This document shows positions 15,960 through 24,804 of a stretch of DNA of 64,000 bases, in pieces. Both the position numbers and the translations under genes were made by a program. The DNA is from Kaistella gelatinilytica (GTDB lineage Bacteria; Bacteroidota; Bacteroidia; Flavobacteriales; Weeksellaceae). The first letter of the stretch is position 1; every line of letters starts with the position of its first letter. The DNA lies in contig NZ_JADPVI010000003.1 in the NCBI RefSeq assembly GCF_015679325.1, positions 124,001 through 188,000 of the forward strand. The letters run 5' to 3'. Below the pieces are notes generated by a model. That model did not search any database and had not been told where the DNA came from. It saw only the letters and a program-made list of their open reading frames with translations.

Positions 15960-17585
15960 ATGTCAAAAGCAATTTCGCAAGTTCCATTCGCAATCAACGA
16001 GCCGGTAAGAACTTATGAACCAGGTTCTGATGAAGTAAAATCATTGATCGCCACTTATAAAAAAATGTGGAAAGACAAATCGGAAATTCCAATGATCATC
16101 AACGGAAAAGAAGTTACGAGCGAGAATAAAGTGAAAATCAGTTCCCCACAAGATCATCAACACGATCTGGGTTTCTACTATAAAGGAACAATGGAAAATG
16201 TGGACGAAGCGATCAATACAGCTCTTGCTGCAAAAGAAAAATGGAATAATCTAGGTTGGGAACAGCGCGCTGCGATTTTCCTGAAAGCTGCAGATCTAAT
16301 TGCAGGACCATACAGAGATCGCCTAAATGCTGCGACAATGATCGGACAGAGTAAAAATGTTCATCAGGCAGAAATTGATGCTGCTTGCGAATTCATCGAC
16401 TTTTTGCGTTTCAACGTAGAATTTATGACCGAAATGTACAGCGAACAACCAGTTTCGGACACCGGAATTTGGAACAGATCTGAATACAGACCTCTGGAAG
16501 GTTTTTGTTTTGCAGTAACGCCTTTTAATTTTACTGCAATCGCTGGAAATTTACCAACTTGTATGGCAATGATGGGAAATGTTGTGGTTTGGAAACCTTC
16601 AGACAAGCAGATTCTTTCTGCTAAAGTTTTGATGGATGTGTTTATGGAAGCGGGTTTACCTGCAGGAGTAATCAACATGATCTTTACAGACGGAAAAAGT
16701 ACTGCTGAAAAAATAATGTCGCACCCAGATTTTGCAGGACTGCATTTTACAGGTTCTACAAAAGTTTTCCAGGGAATGTGGAAAATGATCGGAAACAATA
16801 TCGATTTGTTTAAAACTTACCCAAGAATTGTTGGAGAAACAGGCGGAAAAGATTTCGTTGTAGCGCACTCTTCTGCAAATGTAGAAGCGGTTGCAACAGG
16901 TTTGGTTCGTGGTGCATTCGAATATCAAGGTCAAAAATGTTCCGCTGCTTCCAGAGCTTATATTCCAAGATCAATTTGGAATGATGTTAAAGCAGTTATG
17001 GAATCTCAATTGAAAACGGTAAAAATGGGAAGTCCGGAAGATCCTTCTAACTTCGTGAATGCAGTGATCGACAAAAATTCTTTCGAGAAATGTAAAGGTT
17101 ATATTGAAAGAGCAGCAAAATCTGCAGATGCTGAAGTAATTATTGGTGGTAAATGCGATGATTCAAAAGGATGGTTCGTAGAACCGACCGTGATTTTAAC
17201 CACCAATCCAAAATACGAATCGGTTTGTGAAGAAATCTTTGGACCCATTCTTTCCATCTATATTTATGAAGATAAGGACTGGGCAGAAACTTTGAAACTG
17301 GTAGACGAAACTTCACCCTATTCATTAACAGGAGCAGTTTTCGCACAAGACCGTTACGCAATTGCTGAAGCTTACAAAGCTTTGGAAAATGCCTCAGGAA
17401 ATTTCTACATTAATGATAAACCAACAGGAGCAGTTGTAGGACAGCAACCTTTTGGTGGAGCAAGAGCTTCCGGAACCAATGATAAAGCAGGTTCTAAAAT
17501 GAACTTGATGAGATGGGTTTCTGTACGAAGCATTAAAGAAACTTTTGTATCACCGAAAGATTACAAATATCCTTATTTAGGGTAA
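15960..17585 (+). CDS. pruA: L-glutamate gamma-semialdehyde (1-pyrroline-5-carboxylate) dehydrogenase
   Basis: Second enzyme of proline degradation: oxidises glutamate semialdehyde to glutamate with NAD+. The ATG at 15960 gives 541 residues starting MSKAISQVPF, and it follows the promoter at 15894-15924; an earlier in-frame codon at 15888 lies before that promoter. The aldehyde dehydrogenase features are clear: FNFTAIAGNLPTCMA, the cofactor segment VWKPSDKQ, LHFTGSTKVF, the catalytic Glu in IVGETGGKDF, and the catalytic Cys in YQGQKCSAASRAY. It is a stand-alone dehydrogenase, not fused to proline dehydrogenase; the partner putA-type gene is not in the window. Confidence 0.95.
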   Translation: MSKAISQVPFAINEPVRTYEPGSDEVKSLIATYKKMWKDKSEIPMIINGKEVTSENKVKISSPQDHQHDLGFYYKGTMENVDEAINTALAAKEKWNNLGWEQRAAIFLKAADLIAGPYRDRLNAATMIGQSKNVHQAEIDAACEFIDFLRFNVEFMTEMYSEQPVSDTGIWNRSEYRPLEGFCFAVTPFNFTAIAGNLPTCMAMMGNVVVWKPSDKQILSAKVLMDVFMEAGLPAGVINMIFTDGKSTAEKIMSHPDFAGLHFTGSTKVFQGMWKMIGNNIDLFKTYPRIVGETGGKDFVVAHSSANVEAVATGLVRGAFEYQGQKCSAASRAYIPRSIWNDVKAVMESQLKTVKMGSPEDPSNFVNAVIDKNSFEKCKGYIERAAKSADAEVIIGGKCDDSKGWFVEPTVILTTNPKYESVCEEIFGPILSIYIYEDKDWAETLKLVDETSPYSLTGAVFAQDRYAIAEAYKALENASGNFYINDKPTGAVVGQQPFGGARASGTNDKAGSKMNLMRWVSVRSIKETFVSPKDYKYPYLG

Positions 17586-17610
17586 TTGAGAACTTTTAGT
17601 TATAAAAACG

Positions 17611-17639
17611 AACGCTGTCCTTTTGACAGCGTTTTTTTT
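17611..17639 (+). terminator. Intrinsic terminator of pruA
   Basis: A perfect 9-bp stem, AACGCTGTC (17611-17619) with GACAGCGTT (17625-17633), has a 5-nt loop and then a T-run. Confidence 0.9.
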
Positions 17640-17750
17640 GAGAGAATTTGATTTAAAAATAAAGCTTAATGTAAAAGCTCAATGTCGGGACCACTATAAA
17701 ACTCTGAAATTAAATAATTTAACAAAATTTTAAGGTTTAAAATAATTTGA

Positions 17751-17766
17751 TGGCACGCTTTTTACA
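17751..17766 (+). promoter_or_regulatory. Sigma-54-type -24/-12 promoter
   Basis: TGGCACG (17751-17757), four bases, then TTACA (17762-17766) follows the sigma-54 consensus TGGCACG-N4-TTGCA with one mismatch and exact spacing (10 nt between the GG and the GC position). It is 53 nt before the ATG of the small protein at 17819. No TAnnTTTG promoter is seen in this gap. Confidence 0.6.
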
Positions 17767-17818
17767 ATTGAACAAGTATTAAATTAAATTTTTTCAAAAT
17801 AACTTAAAACTTAAAATT

Positions 17819-18061
17819 ATGAGCACTAAAAAAAATGGCTTATTAGCATTACTAGGACTTGGAGCATTGGCATGGTGGAAATATAAAAATTCTACACCTG
17901 AGGAAAAACAAGCAGTGAAGGATACCATCAATACTGCAAAAGATAACTTCAGCAAATTTGGAAGTGATTTGAAATCAAAAGCAAATGATGTTGCTTCTCA
18001 AGTTCAGGATAAAGTTGGTCAGGCAAAATCTTCAATGGAAGAAACTGCAAATCAAAACTAA
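17819..18061 (+). CDS. Small single-pass membrane protein, YtxH-like
   Basis: An 80-residue protein with one short N-terminal membrane segment (GLLALLGLGALAWW), followed by a charged amphipathic helical part (VKDTINTAKDNFSKFGSDLK and repeats of KSKANDVASQVQDKVGQ). This layout resembles YtxH-type general stress proteins; the function is not known. Composition resembles the soluble stress-like protein at 11366. A sigma-54-type promoter precedes it and a hairpin terminator follows, so it is a single-gene unit. Confidence 0.75.
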   Translation: MSTKKNGLLALLGLGALAWWKYKNSTPEEKQAVKDTINTAKDNFSKFGSDLKSKANDVASQVQDKVGQAKSSMEETANQN

Positions 18062-18088
18062 AAATTATCTTTAATATATTTTAGTAGG

Positions 18089-18118
18089 CCGTAGTGTATT
18101 TTACATTGCGGTTTTTTT
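18089..18118 (+). terminator. Intrinsic terminator of the YtxH-like gene
   Basis: CCGTAGTGTA (18089-18098) pairs with TACATTGCGG (18102-18111) with two wobble pairs and is followed by seven T. Confidence 0.8.
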
Positions 18119-18124
18119 GCGCAA

Positions 18125-18153
18125 AAAAATTCCCGAAGATTTCGGGAATTTTT
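18125..18153. terminator. Bidirectional intrinsic terminator
   Basis: A 13-bp perfect stem, AAAAATTCCCGAA (18125-18137) with TTCGGGAATTTTT (18141-18153). On the minus strand it ends the metallopeptidase transcript. Confidence 0.9.
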
Positions 18154-18173
18154 ATTTTACAGGAAAGTGAGAT

Positions 18174-19028
18174 CTATTTCAGTAATTCATTGAAAGTATC
18201 TCCCTGTCGAATATCACCGGTGTTATAACCTTTCATGAACCACTCTTTTCTTTGTGCAGAACTCCCATGCGTAAAACCTTCCTGATTAACATAACCTTGG
18301 GAACGTTTCTGAATATTGTCATCGCCAACCGCTTCAGCTGCAGAAATAGCAGATTCGATATCTCCCGGTTCTAAAATGTGTTCCCGATTATCGGTTTGTT
18401 TTGCCCAGACTCCAGCATAAAAATCTGCCTGAAGTTCTGTGGCTACAGAAACTCTATTCATGTCAGCTTCCGAATATCTTCCGCTTGATCTTAGCTGATC
18501 GACTTTTTGAGTAGTTCCCAAAAGTGTTTGTACGTGATGCCCAATTTCGTGTGCCATCACATAAGCAATTGAAAACTCTGTAACCTTTGCGCCAAATCTT
18601 TGTTCCAGTTCTTTGAAAAAACTCATATCCATATAAACTGTTTCATCCGCAGGACAATAAAAAGGTCCCATCGCAGCTTGTGCCGTTCCACAACCAGACT
18701 GAGTTACACTTTCGAACATGACCACTTTTGGCGGTTTGTATTGCATTCCATTTTGCTGAAAAATTGCGATCCAGGTTTTCTCTGTTTCCTTAGTAACCAT
18801 GGAAACAAAATCTTTAACTTTTAATTCATCCGGTGTTAAATTACGCTGTTCAGTCTGTTGCGGTGAACCGCCTCCTGAAGAAAGAATTGCGGAAGGATCA
18901 CCACCCAAAAAAAATATAATGGCCGCGATAATAAGCGTTCCCAGACCGCCGCCGACCATCATTCCGCCACCACTGCCCGAACCGCGTCTGTCATCAACAT
19001 TATCACTTCTATCGTTGGTCCATTTCAT
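18174..19028 (-). CDS. Neutral zinc metallopeptidase, YpfJ family
   Basis: A 284-residue membrane-anchored putative zinc peptidase. A Gly-rich stretch and one membrane helix (TLIIAAIIFFLGG, about residues 31-43) are followed by a periplasmic domain with the zinc-binding motif HEIGHH at residues 160-165, a downstream ELQADFYAGVWA with the third ligand candidate, and SGCGTAQAAMGPFYCPADE, in which two cysteines could form a disulfide. This is the YpfJ/KPN_02809-type family, whose substrates are unknown. Only the metal site and topology are visible; it is monocistronic with a terminator at 18125. Confidence 0.88.
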   Translation of the reverse strand: MKWTNDRSDNVDDRRGSGSGGGMMVGGGLGTLIIAAIIFFLGGDPSAILSSGGGSPQQTEQRNLTPDELKVKDFVSMVTKETEKTWIAIFQQNGMQYKPPKVVMFESVTQSGCGTAQAAMGPFYCPADETVYMDMSFFKELEQRFGAKVTEFSIAYVMAHEIGHHVQTLLGTTQKVDQLRSSGRYSEADMNRVSVATELQADFYAGVWAKQTDNREHILEPGDIESAISAAEAVGDDNIQKRSQGYVNQEGFTHGSSAQRKEWFMKGYNTGDIRQGDTFNELLK

Positions 19029-19182
19029 AAGGTATATTTTAAAATATTAATTGAATTAAAATTACAAAAATTTTATTTATTGAGCTTATTTTCTTTTGCC
19101 CAAAAACTTGAATATTGGTAAACTACTATAAACGAAAGTTGTGCTATTTTTAGATATTTCTTTTAAAAAATTTAAAGTTTAA

Positions 19183-20706
19183 TTATTTAAAAATATTCAT
19201 TTGCTCATTGTAAATAGGACTTCCAATGTTTAAAAAATTTAAAACACTGTGGAAGACGTAATTTTGAGTGAGCACTTTATTTGGTTTTAATTGTCTCGCG
19301 CTGTTATCCGAAGTCCAAACGATAAAAGGGATCTCATATTGTTGCTTGGGTGCGATACTTATAGGTAAACCATGCATATACAAATTATTTTCACCTAAAG
19401 ATTCACCGTGGTCAGAAACAAAAATCATAGCACTTTTATAATCTTTTAGTTGTTTTAAATCTTCAATGACATTTGCTAAAAGATAATCGGTATAAACGAT
19501 CGTGTTGTCATAGGCATTGACGAGTTCTGTGTGAGAACAATTTCCTAATTCAACACTGTTGCAAACGGGTTTGAAAGTCTCAAACTGCGCTGGATATTTC
19601 TTGCTGTATGTTGGCCCGTGACTTGTGCTTGTATGTAAAACGATGAGAATTTTATTTTTTTTGCTGGCTAAAATTTCCTCTTTTAATCCAGACAAAAGGA
19701 TTCCGTCGTAATTGCAGCCATCGCCTTTGCAGTTCGGCAATAAGGCTTCTCTATTTTCGTAATTTTTGATGTGAACGGGCGGTTCGCCCCAGTTTGTAGT
19801 TCGCCAGACAACATCGACATTATTTCTATATAGATAGTTGGGCAAAATTTCATACAGTTCATCTGTATTTTGATGTTCTAATATACTTTTTACACCAGCA
19901 GTTGTGTAAGTGGCATCCGAGGTTGCATTAAAATGAGAAACATTTGGAATTTTCGAAAGTAGTGGATTCGTATTTTTTCGATAGCCGTACAAAGAAAAGT
20001 TTTCGCTTCTTGCAGATTCTCCGATCACTAAGATCACGACCGATTTCTGATTGTCTTTTATAGTCGCATTTGGTAGTAAGATCTCTTTCTCATTCTTCTT
20101 GAATTCATGAATGTAAAACAGAGGAATATTGACCGCGTAAGACCATGGCATTGCAAGTCCACCCAGGGTTTTTGAATTTTTATCGATCCACAAAAAATTA
20201 CTAGAATTTGCGAAAACCAAAGTCAAAAGAAATAATAAAGTAAGTGAAATGGAGATTAAAAATCTCTTCAAAGTCACGTTTATAATTTTCGCTTTAACAA
20301 TATAAATACTCGGAATAATCCCAAGAAAAACAAGGTATAAAACCAATTTCACCGAAAAAAAACTGCTCGATTCAGAATAATTGGTATTAAGCACATTACC
20401 AATCATACTTTCATCGATAATTACACTATACGTGTTGACAAAGTAAACTGCAACTGCATTGATGATAAAAAACAGGACTAACAAAAACTTCCCAACAAAA
20501 CGAGATAGAAAAAAGAAAAGAAAAAGAACAAAAGCATTGGCAACCAACATTGAAATAACTAAACTTACAATGATAAAAACACCCGTGAAGCTTTTATAAT
20601 CTACGTTATTAAAAACAAATTTGAAAAAAGGATAATGAAAAAGCAGGAAAAGGAGCGCACTCATTATCAGCACAAAATGAGTTATTTTGATATCATTTTT
20701 TAACAT
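19183..20706 (-). CDS. eptA: Lipid A phosphoethanolamine transferase, EptA/MCR-like
   Basis: Inner-membrane enzyme that moves phosphoethanolamine from phosphatidylethanolamine to lipid A, lowering negative charge and giving resistance to polymyxin-type peptides. About five N-terminal membrane segments (residues 1-200) are followed by a periplasmic sulfatase-fold domain. Metal-site motifs are present: GESAR at 229-233, a threonine nucleophile region SDATYTTAG near 263-271, STSHGPTY, and DHGESLGENNLYMHGLP. Start at 20706 (MLKND); an ATG two codons upstream is equally possible. It overlaps the upstream PAP2 phosphatase gene by 14-20 nt, the same pairing as LpxE-EptA in Helicobacter. The acceptor is inferred. 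Confidence 0.87.
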   Translation of the reverse strand: MLKNDIKITHFVLIMSALLFLLFHYPFFKFVFNNVDYKSFTGVFIIVSLVISMLVANAFVLFLFFFLSRFVGKFLLVLFFIINAVAVYFVNTYSVIIDESMIGNVLNTNYSESSSFFSVKLVLYLVFLGIIPSIYIVKAKIINVTLKRFLISISLTLLFLLTLVFANSSNFLWIDKNSKTLGGLAMPWSYAVNIPLFYIHEFKKNEKEILLPNATIKDNQKSVVILVIGESARSENFSLYGYRKNTNPLLSKIPNVSHFNATSDATYTTAGVKSILEHQNTDELYEILPNYLYRNNVDVVWRTTNWGEPPVHIKNYENREALLPNCKGDGCNYDGILLSGLKEEILASKKNKILIVLHTSTSHGPTYSKKYPAQFETFKPVCNSVELGNCSHTELVNAYDNTIVYTDYLLANVIEDLKQLKDYKSAMIFVSDHGESLGENNLYMHGLPISIAPKQQYEIPFIVWTSDNSARQLKPNKVLTQNYVFHSVLNFLNIGSPIYNEQMNIFK

Positions 20707-21520
20707 ATACATAAACGATTTTATAGAGTGAAACGCATAAAATAACTAAGGCCATATAAAAGACGAACACATTTTCAGTAATTATTTTATTGATCAGAGA
20801 ACCACAAATAGCCAAAATTAATACGATGAAAATGGGAAAGTATTTTTTGTTCCCGACCCAACTGAAAATTTTATATTTTCTACTGATAAAAATACCAATA
20901 AGTCCGGAAATATATCCGATGATACTACCGATAATAACATCCAGCGGATGATGGGCTCCAACTCCCACTCGAGAAGATGCAATAAATAATCCTAAAGCGA
21001 TAATGAAAAATGTCCATAAAAATTTAAACTTAAAATCTTTGGGCATAAATGCATAAAGCAAAACCGTAAGTGTCGTAAATATGGTGATAGAATGACCAGA
21101 AGGTAAACTGGAATATCCAACAGCAGTTTTGCCGACGATGATAAAAAGATCGTTATCATAAACAACTGCGGGTCTTGGCACATCGAACAAATTCTTCAGT
21201 CCATTCGAAAATACGAGAGAAACCAAAGAAGCAGATATTAAAGCCTCCCAAATTTTTGGAGCATACACCAGGAAAATAATTAAGAACGACAAAAAAATGG
21301 AAGCATCTCCAATTTGCGTTAGATTATATTCAAGATTGGGAAATTGGCCTAAATGATGGTTGAGAAGAAAGAAGCAATTCTTTTGAATTTGCGTGTATTG
21401 ATAGGCATTTAAAGAATTTTGACTGTAAAGAAATATAACGATTGCAATCAACAAAACCAGTGGTAAAATAAATAAGGAAAGCTTGAGCTTCGAGTAATTA
21501 TTAATAACGGTGGTGTTCAT
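20693..21520 (-). CDS. PAP2-family membrane phosphatase, possible lipid A 1-phosphatase (LpxE-like)
   Basis: A 275-residue multi-pass membrane protein carrying all three parts of the PAP2 phosphatase signature: K-x6-RP in KNLFDVPRP, PSGH in SLPSGHSITIF, and SR-x5-H-x3-D in SRVGVGAHHPLD. These form a periplasm-facing active site that removes phosphate from lipid substrates. The overlapping downstream eptA suggests lipid A as substrate: the phosphatase removes the 1-phosphate and EptA adds phosphoethanolamine. Undecaprenyl pyrophosphate or phosphatidylglycerol phosphate are alternatives. The family is certain, the substrate is inference. Confidence 0.85.
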   Translation of the reverse strand: MNTTVINNYSKLKLSLFILPLVLLIAIVIFLYSQNSLNAYQYTQIQKNCFFLLNHHLGQFPNLEYNLTQIGDASIFLSFLIIFLVYAPKIWEALISASLVSLVFSNGLKNLFDVPRPAVVYDNDLFIIVGKTAVGYSSLPSGHSITIFTTLTVLLYAFMPKDFKFKFLWTFFIIALGLFIASSRVGVGAHHPLDVIIGSIIGYISGLIGIFISRKYKIFSWVGNKKYFPIFIVLILAICGSLINKIITENVFVFYMALVILCVSLYKIVYVYVKK

Positions 21521-21656
21521 TACGCTTCTTGTTTTATAGATTTACTTTTTAAAATTCATTATAATCTACATTGTGTTCGGAATTATGATACAAAACTCAA
21601 ACATCATTCAAATTAGGAAATTGCAGCAAAAGGAATGGTTTAAATTTCAGCTCAAA

Positions 21657-22166
21657 TTAAAATCCGATCTGACCCAGTTTAGCATTTAATTTCTTCTTAA
21701 AATCGATCATTTGTAACGCCGTAACAGCAGCTTCAATGCCTTTATTTCCTAGATCGCCACCACTTCTTGCGATAGACTGTTCCTTATTATCATCTGTTAA
21801 AAGACAGAAAATCGTGGGTACGTCGGTCATAATATTACAGTCTTTGATTCCTTGCGCAACCGCAGAGCAAACATAATCAAAATGTGGAGTTTCACCGCGA
21901 ATAACGCAACCAATTGCAATAACAGCATCGAAAATACCTTCTTTGCATAACTGCATCGAGGCGTAGTTTAACTCAAAAGCTCCGGGAACTTTGAAAACTT
22001 TTATATTCTTTTCTTTTACGCCTTCGGCTTTAAGCACTTCTAAAGCGCCATCGCGAAGATTGTGGGTTACAAAATCATTCCATTCTGAAACAACGATGCC
22101 AATTCTAAAAGAACCGGCATCATTGATCTGTAATGGTTTGTAATCTGAAAGATTTACAGTTGCCAT
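21657..22166 (-). CDS. ribH: 6,7-dimethyl-8-ribityllumazine synthase
   Basis: Penultimate enzyme of riboflavin synthesis, condensing the pyrimidine intermediate with 3,4-dihydroxy-2-butanone-4-phosphate; it usually forms icosahedral or pentameric shells. The 169 residues show the family motifs IGIVVSEWNDFVTHNLRDGA, the substrate loop VPGAFELNYAS, and the catalytic His region IRGETPHFDYV. It lies 12 nt downstream of the TPR protein gene on the same strand and probably shares its transcript. No FMN riboswitch is visible upstream. Confidence 0.95.
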   Translation of the reverse strand: MATVNLSDYKPLQINDAGSFRIGIVVSEWNDFVTHNLRDGALEVLKAEGVKEKNIKVFKVPGAFELNYASMQLCKEGIFDAVIAIGCVIRGETPHFDYVCSAVAQGIKDCNIMTDVPTIFCLLTDDNKEQSIARSGGDLGNKGIEAAVTALQMIDFKKKLNAKLGQIGF

Positions 22167-22178
22167 CGTTTATTTTTT

Positions 22179-22892
22179 TTAGTAATATTTTACCATTTCG
22201 ATATAAGATTCAGACATTCCGTTATCGTAATCCTGATATTTTTCGTCGATCGTAGAGAAGTATTTTTTAGCCTCTGCATTTTTCTTCAATGCTAATGAAA
22301 CCAATCCTGCTTTTCTTGTGAAATAATAAGAAGTGTAAGGATCATCGGAAGCTGAAGTTGCTTTATCTAAAAGTGATAATGCATCATCATTTTTATTAAG
22401 GTTTGACTGACAATCTGCCATCGCGCCATATTTCAACGCCATTAAAACTTTATTATCAGAAGAAAATTTATCTAACAGATCATAAGATTCCTGATATTTT
22501 CCTTCTTTGAATTTCAAAAGACCTGCGTTGTAAGCAGAAAGCTTTCCAACTTTAGTTCCAGAATAGTCATTGTAAGTTCCAAGAAAACCTGGATTTGCAG
22601 CAGTTTTACCACCTAAAGCCAATTCGTCTTTCCCATCGGCTAAATTTTTCTGAGCAGAAAGATAACTCAAAATCGCTTCTTCATTTCTAGGAGCAACGTA
22701 GAATTGCTGGTAAGCAAAATATCCTAAAACTGCCAAAACCATCACACCAAAAATAGTGATCAAAGTTTTTGCGTGCTTCTCAACGAATCTTTCGGTATCT
22801 AATGCACCCCGGTCTAAGTCTTTGAAAACTTCAACAGTTTCCTTTCCTTCCATTTCTTTCTTACTCGTGTGAGGTTTATGTAGTTTTGCCAT
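22179..22892 (-). CDS. Membrane-anchored TPR protein, YfgM-like
   Basis: A 237-residue protein with a charged cytoplasmic N terminus, one membrane helix (TLITIFGVMVLAVLGYFAY, about residues 43-61), and a periplasmic part made of tetratricopeptide-like helices (LSAYNAGLLKFKEGKYQESYDLL, ALKYGAMADCQSNLNKNDDALSLL). The arrangement matches YfgM, which associates with the PpiD/SecYEG periplasmic folding machinery; this role is inferred. It forms a two-gene unit with ribH, which is common in flavobacteria. Confidence 0.83.
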   Translation of the reverse strand: MAKLHKPHTSKKEMEGKETVEVFKDLDRGALDTERFVEKHAKTLITIFGVMVLAVLGYFAYQQFYVAPRNEEAILSYLSAQKNLADGKDELALGGKTAANPGFLGTYNDYSGTKVGKLSAYNAGLLKFKEGKYQESYDLLDKFSSDNKVLMALKYGAMADCQSNLNKNDDALSLLDKATSASDDPYTSYYFTRKAGLVSLALKKNAEAKKYFSTIDEKYQDYDNGMSESYIEMVKYY

Positions 22893-22914
22893 AATTGTTA
22901 TAAAAATTGAAGTG

Positions 22915-22944
22915 CAAATTTAACTGTTTTTGAACGATTTACAA
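22915..22944 (-). promoter_or_regulatory. Flavobacterial promoter of the TPR-ribH unit
   Basis: On the minus strand TTG (22942-22944) and TAAATTTG (22915-22922) are 19 nt apart, a full TTG/TAnnTTTG match. The ATG at 22892 lies 22 nt downstream. Confidence 0.65.
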
Positions 22945-23027
22945 AATTATGTCTGAAAAAACATTTTTTTAAAAAAGCTTACTGTAAATCCCCAAGAAAT
23001 CTGCGATAAAAACAGTAAAATTTAAAT

Positions 23028-23564
23028 TTAATATTCTAAGATCGAATGAACAGGTGCATTAAACTGTTGCAGTCTTTTTTCTCCATCAAGGTCTTTTAAA
23101 CCGATCAAAAAACTAAATTGCGACACTTTGGCTCCTTGTTTTTCTACTAATTTTGCAGCAGCTTCTGTGGTGCCGCCCGTTGCTAAAAGATCGTCGTGTA
23201 CCAGAATTCTTTGTCCGGGTTTTATTTGTCCGGTCCGCATTTCTATCTCTGCGGAACCATATTCCAGATCGTACTTTTCGCCCACAAATGGTGGTGGTAA
23301 TTTTCCCTTTTTTCTAATCAATATAAACGGAACTTCCAGCGCTACAGCAATTGCGATCCCAAAAAGATAACCGCGGCTTTCTATTCCGCAAACAGCATCA
23401 ACTTTTCCACGACTGAAATCAGCAAGATTAGCAATAACTTCTTCGTACAATTTTGGATTGAGAAAAATCGGCGTAATATCTTTAAACTGAATACCGGGCT
23501 TCGGAAAATCCGGGATATTTTCTATGGTATTTTCTAATTGATGAATCAATTCAGATTTTGTCAT
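23028..23564 (-). CDS. apt: Adenine phosphoribosyltransferase
   Basis: Purine salvage enzyme making AMP from adenine and PRPP. The 178 residues include the N-terminal adenine-binding stretch FPKPGIQFKDITPIFLNP and the PRPP-binding motif ILVHDDLLATGGTTEAAAKL, both diagnostic of Apt. The length is normal. It begins one base after the stop codon of the lipoprotein gene upstream, so the two are probably co-transcribed. Confidence 0.96.
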   Translation of the reverse strand: MTKSELIHQLENTIENIPDFPKPGIQFKDITPIFLNPKLYEEVIANLADFSRGKVDAVCGIESRGYLFGIAIAVALEVPFILIRKKGKLPPPFVGEKYDLEYGSAEIEMRTGQIKPGQRILVHDDLLATGGTTEAAAKLVEKQGAKVSQFSFLIGLKDLDGEKRLQQFNAPVHSILEY

Positions 23565-23565
23565 T

Positions 23566-24726
23566 TTAGTTTATTTTATAGCTGGAAATTTTCCACTCGC
23601 CATTAACATTCTTTAATCCAAAGGTTACCAAAAGTGCGGTTGTTTTACCATTTTTATCGGTAACATCATACGTTGCATTTACACTGGAAGAATTAGCGCT
23701 TGTCTTTGGTGCGGAGATATTTTTAACAGTAATGTTTTTAACTCCGCCGAAACCAGAAGTCGGATTGGAGAAATTATCAAAGGAACCCCAGTTTGGATTA
23801 TCTGAAGTTTCGTAAGCTCCCTTCAAATTCTGAGCGTTCAGATTATTCAGAAATTTAGAAACACTGGCTTTCGGATCGGATGAAGGCGTAACTGTTGGAT
23901 TCGTAGTCTGTGGATCCGTAGGATTTTCCGTTGGAGGAACCGTTGTAGTTGTGTTTGGATCAGCAGGATTATCTACTTTATTTTCTGAAGGCATCAAAAG
24001 TGCTTTTGGATTGACAGTAACGCCAATCTTCGACATTTTGAATGTTTTCTTCGTCGTTTTCACGGAAACGGTGATGTCGATCTTGTTATCTACAATCTTC
24101 TGCGAAGGCAGGGAAGCAAATCTTAGATTAAAACCTTTAAAATTATTATCCTGCATTAAATTTTTAGCCGTAAGGATTTTCGTTCCATTGCTGAAAACTT
24201 CCATAATAGCTTCTAAACCAGCTCCAGTAAAAGCAATTGGTTTACCGGTAGAATCCAGCAATCGAGGCACGATCTGCAATGATTTTGGACCTAAAATACT
24301 GTCAACCGCAATTGGAGTCGTAACAACATTTAAAGAACTCGCTGAAATATCATTTGGATCAGATTCTTTTGCTGCAATATTTCCGAAAATATTCATTTCG
24401 CCCAAAGAAGGTGGACCTGTACTTGACCAGTCGATTCCATTCTTCTGAGCAACCTGATCGGCAAGACTGAAAATTTCGGGAACCTTTTTTCCGTTGATCA
24501 ATTTTCCTAATGCTTTCAATTCGTTCGTGTCGCCATCAACTTCTACCCCAAATGTTTTCAGGATATAAAGTGCTTCATTAAATTTCACCTGCTTTAGTGT
24601 GTTCAAACTTGCCGTCATATCATTAATGCTGGACTGCAGCGTTTGCGTACTGGTTGCATCAACTTTATCTTTTTTGCACCCGATAAGAAAAAGGCTAAAA
24701 AGCAATAACAACAAAATTCGTTTCAT
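23566..24726 (-). CDS. Putative lipoprotein with Pro/Thr-rich linker and C-terminal NTF2-like domain
   Basis: A secreted lipoprotein of about 386 residues. The ATG at 24726 begins a lipoprotein signal (MKRILLLLLFSLFLIGC, Cys17). The first two thirds include a repeat-free beta-rich region with no recognised family; a linker rich in Pro, Thr and Asn (PTENPTDPQTTNPTVTPSSD) follows; the last about 110 residues (FLNNLNAQNLKGAYETSDNP to NVNGEWKISSYKIN) look like a DUF4878/NTF2-like fold. It would be anchored in the membrane facing the periplasm or surface. Function is unknown. It precedes apt by one base. Confidence 0.75.
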   Translation of the reverse strand: MKRILLLLLFSLFLIGCKKDKVDATSTQTLQSSINDMTASLNTLKQVKFNEALYILKTFGVEVDGDTNELKALGKLINGKKVPEIFSLADQVAQKNGIDWSSTGPPSLGEMNIFGNIAAKESDPNDISASSLNVVTTPIAVDSILGPKSLQIVPRLLDSTGKPIAFTGAGLEAIMEVFSNGTKILTAKNLMQDNNFKGFNLRFASLPSQKIVDNKIDITVSVKTTKKTFKMSKIGVTVNPKALLMPSENKVDNPADPNTTTTVPPTENPTDPQTTNPTVTPSSDPKASVSKFLNNLNAQNLKGAYETSDNPNWGSFDNFSNPTSGFGGVKNITVKNISAPKTSANSSSVNATYDVTDKNGKTTALLVTFGLKNVNGEWKISSYKIN

Positions 24727-24749
24727 AGTAAGTGATTTGTACAAATTTA

Positions 24750-24776
24750 AAAAAAATCCCGACATAAAGCCGGGAT
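24750..24776 (-). terminator. Intrinsic terminator of the Alternative Complex III operon
   Basis: On the minus strand ATCCCG pairs with CGGGAT around a 9-nt loop and is followed by eight T. It lies just after actF and before the lipoprotein gene. Confidence 0.85.
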
Positions 24777-24804
24777 AATAATTTGAAAGAATATTCTGTA
24801 CCTT

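Noticed and set aside
16364-16934. Antisense frames in pruA
   Set aside because: They overlap a well-conserved enzyme gene and have no family similarity or promoter.
21521-22178. FMN riboswitch near ribH
   Set aside because: The conserved FMN-aptamer segments are not seen, and ribH is internal to a two-gene unit with an ordinary promoter.
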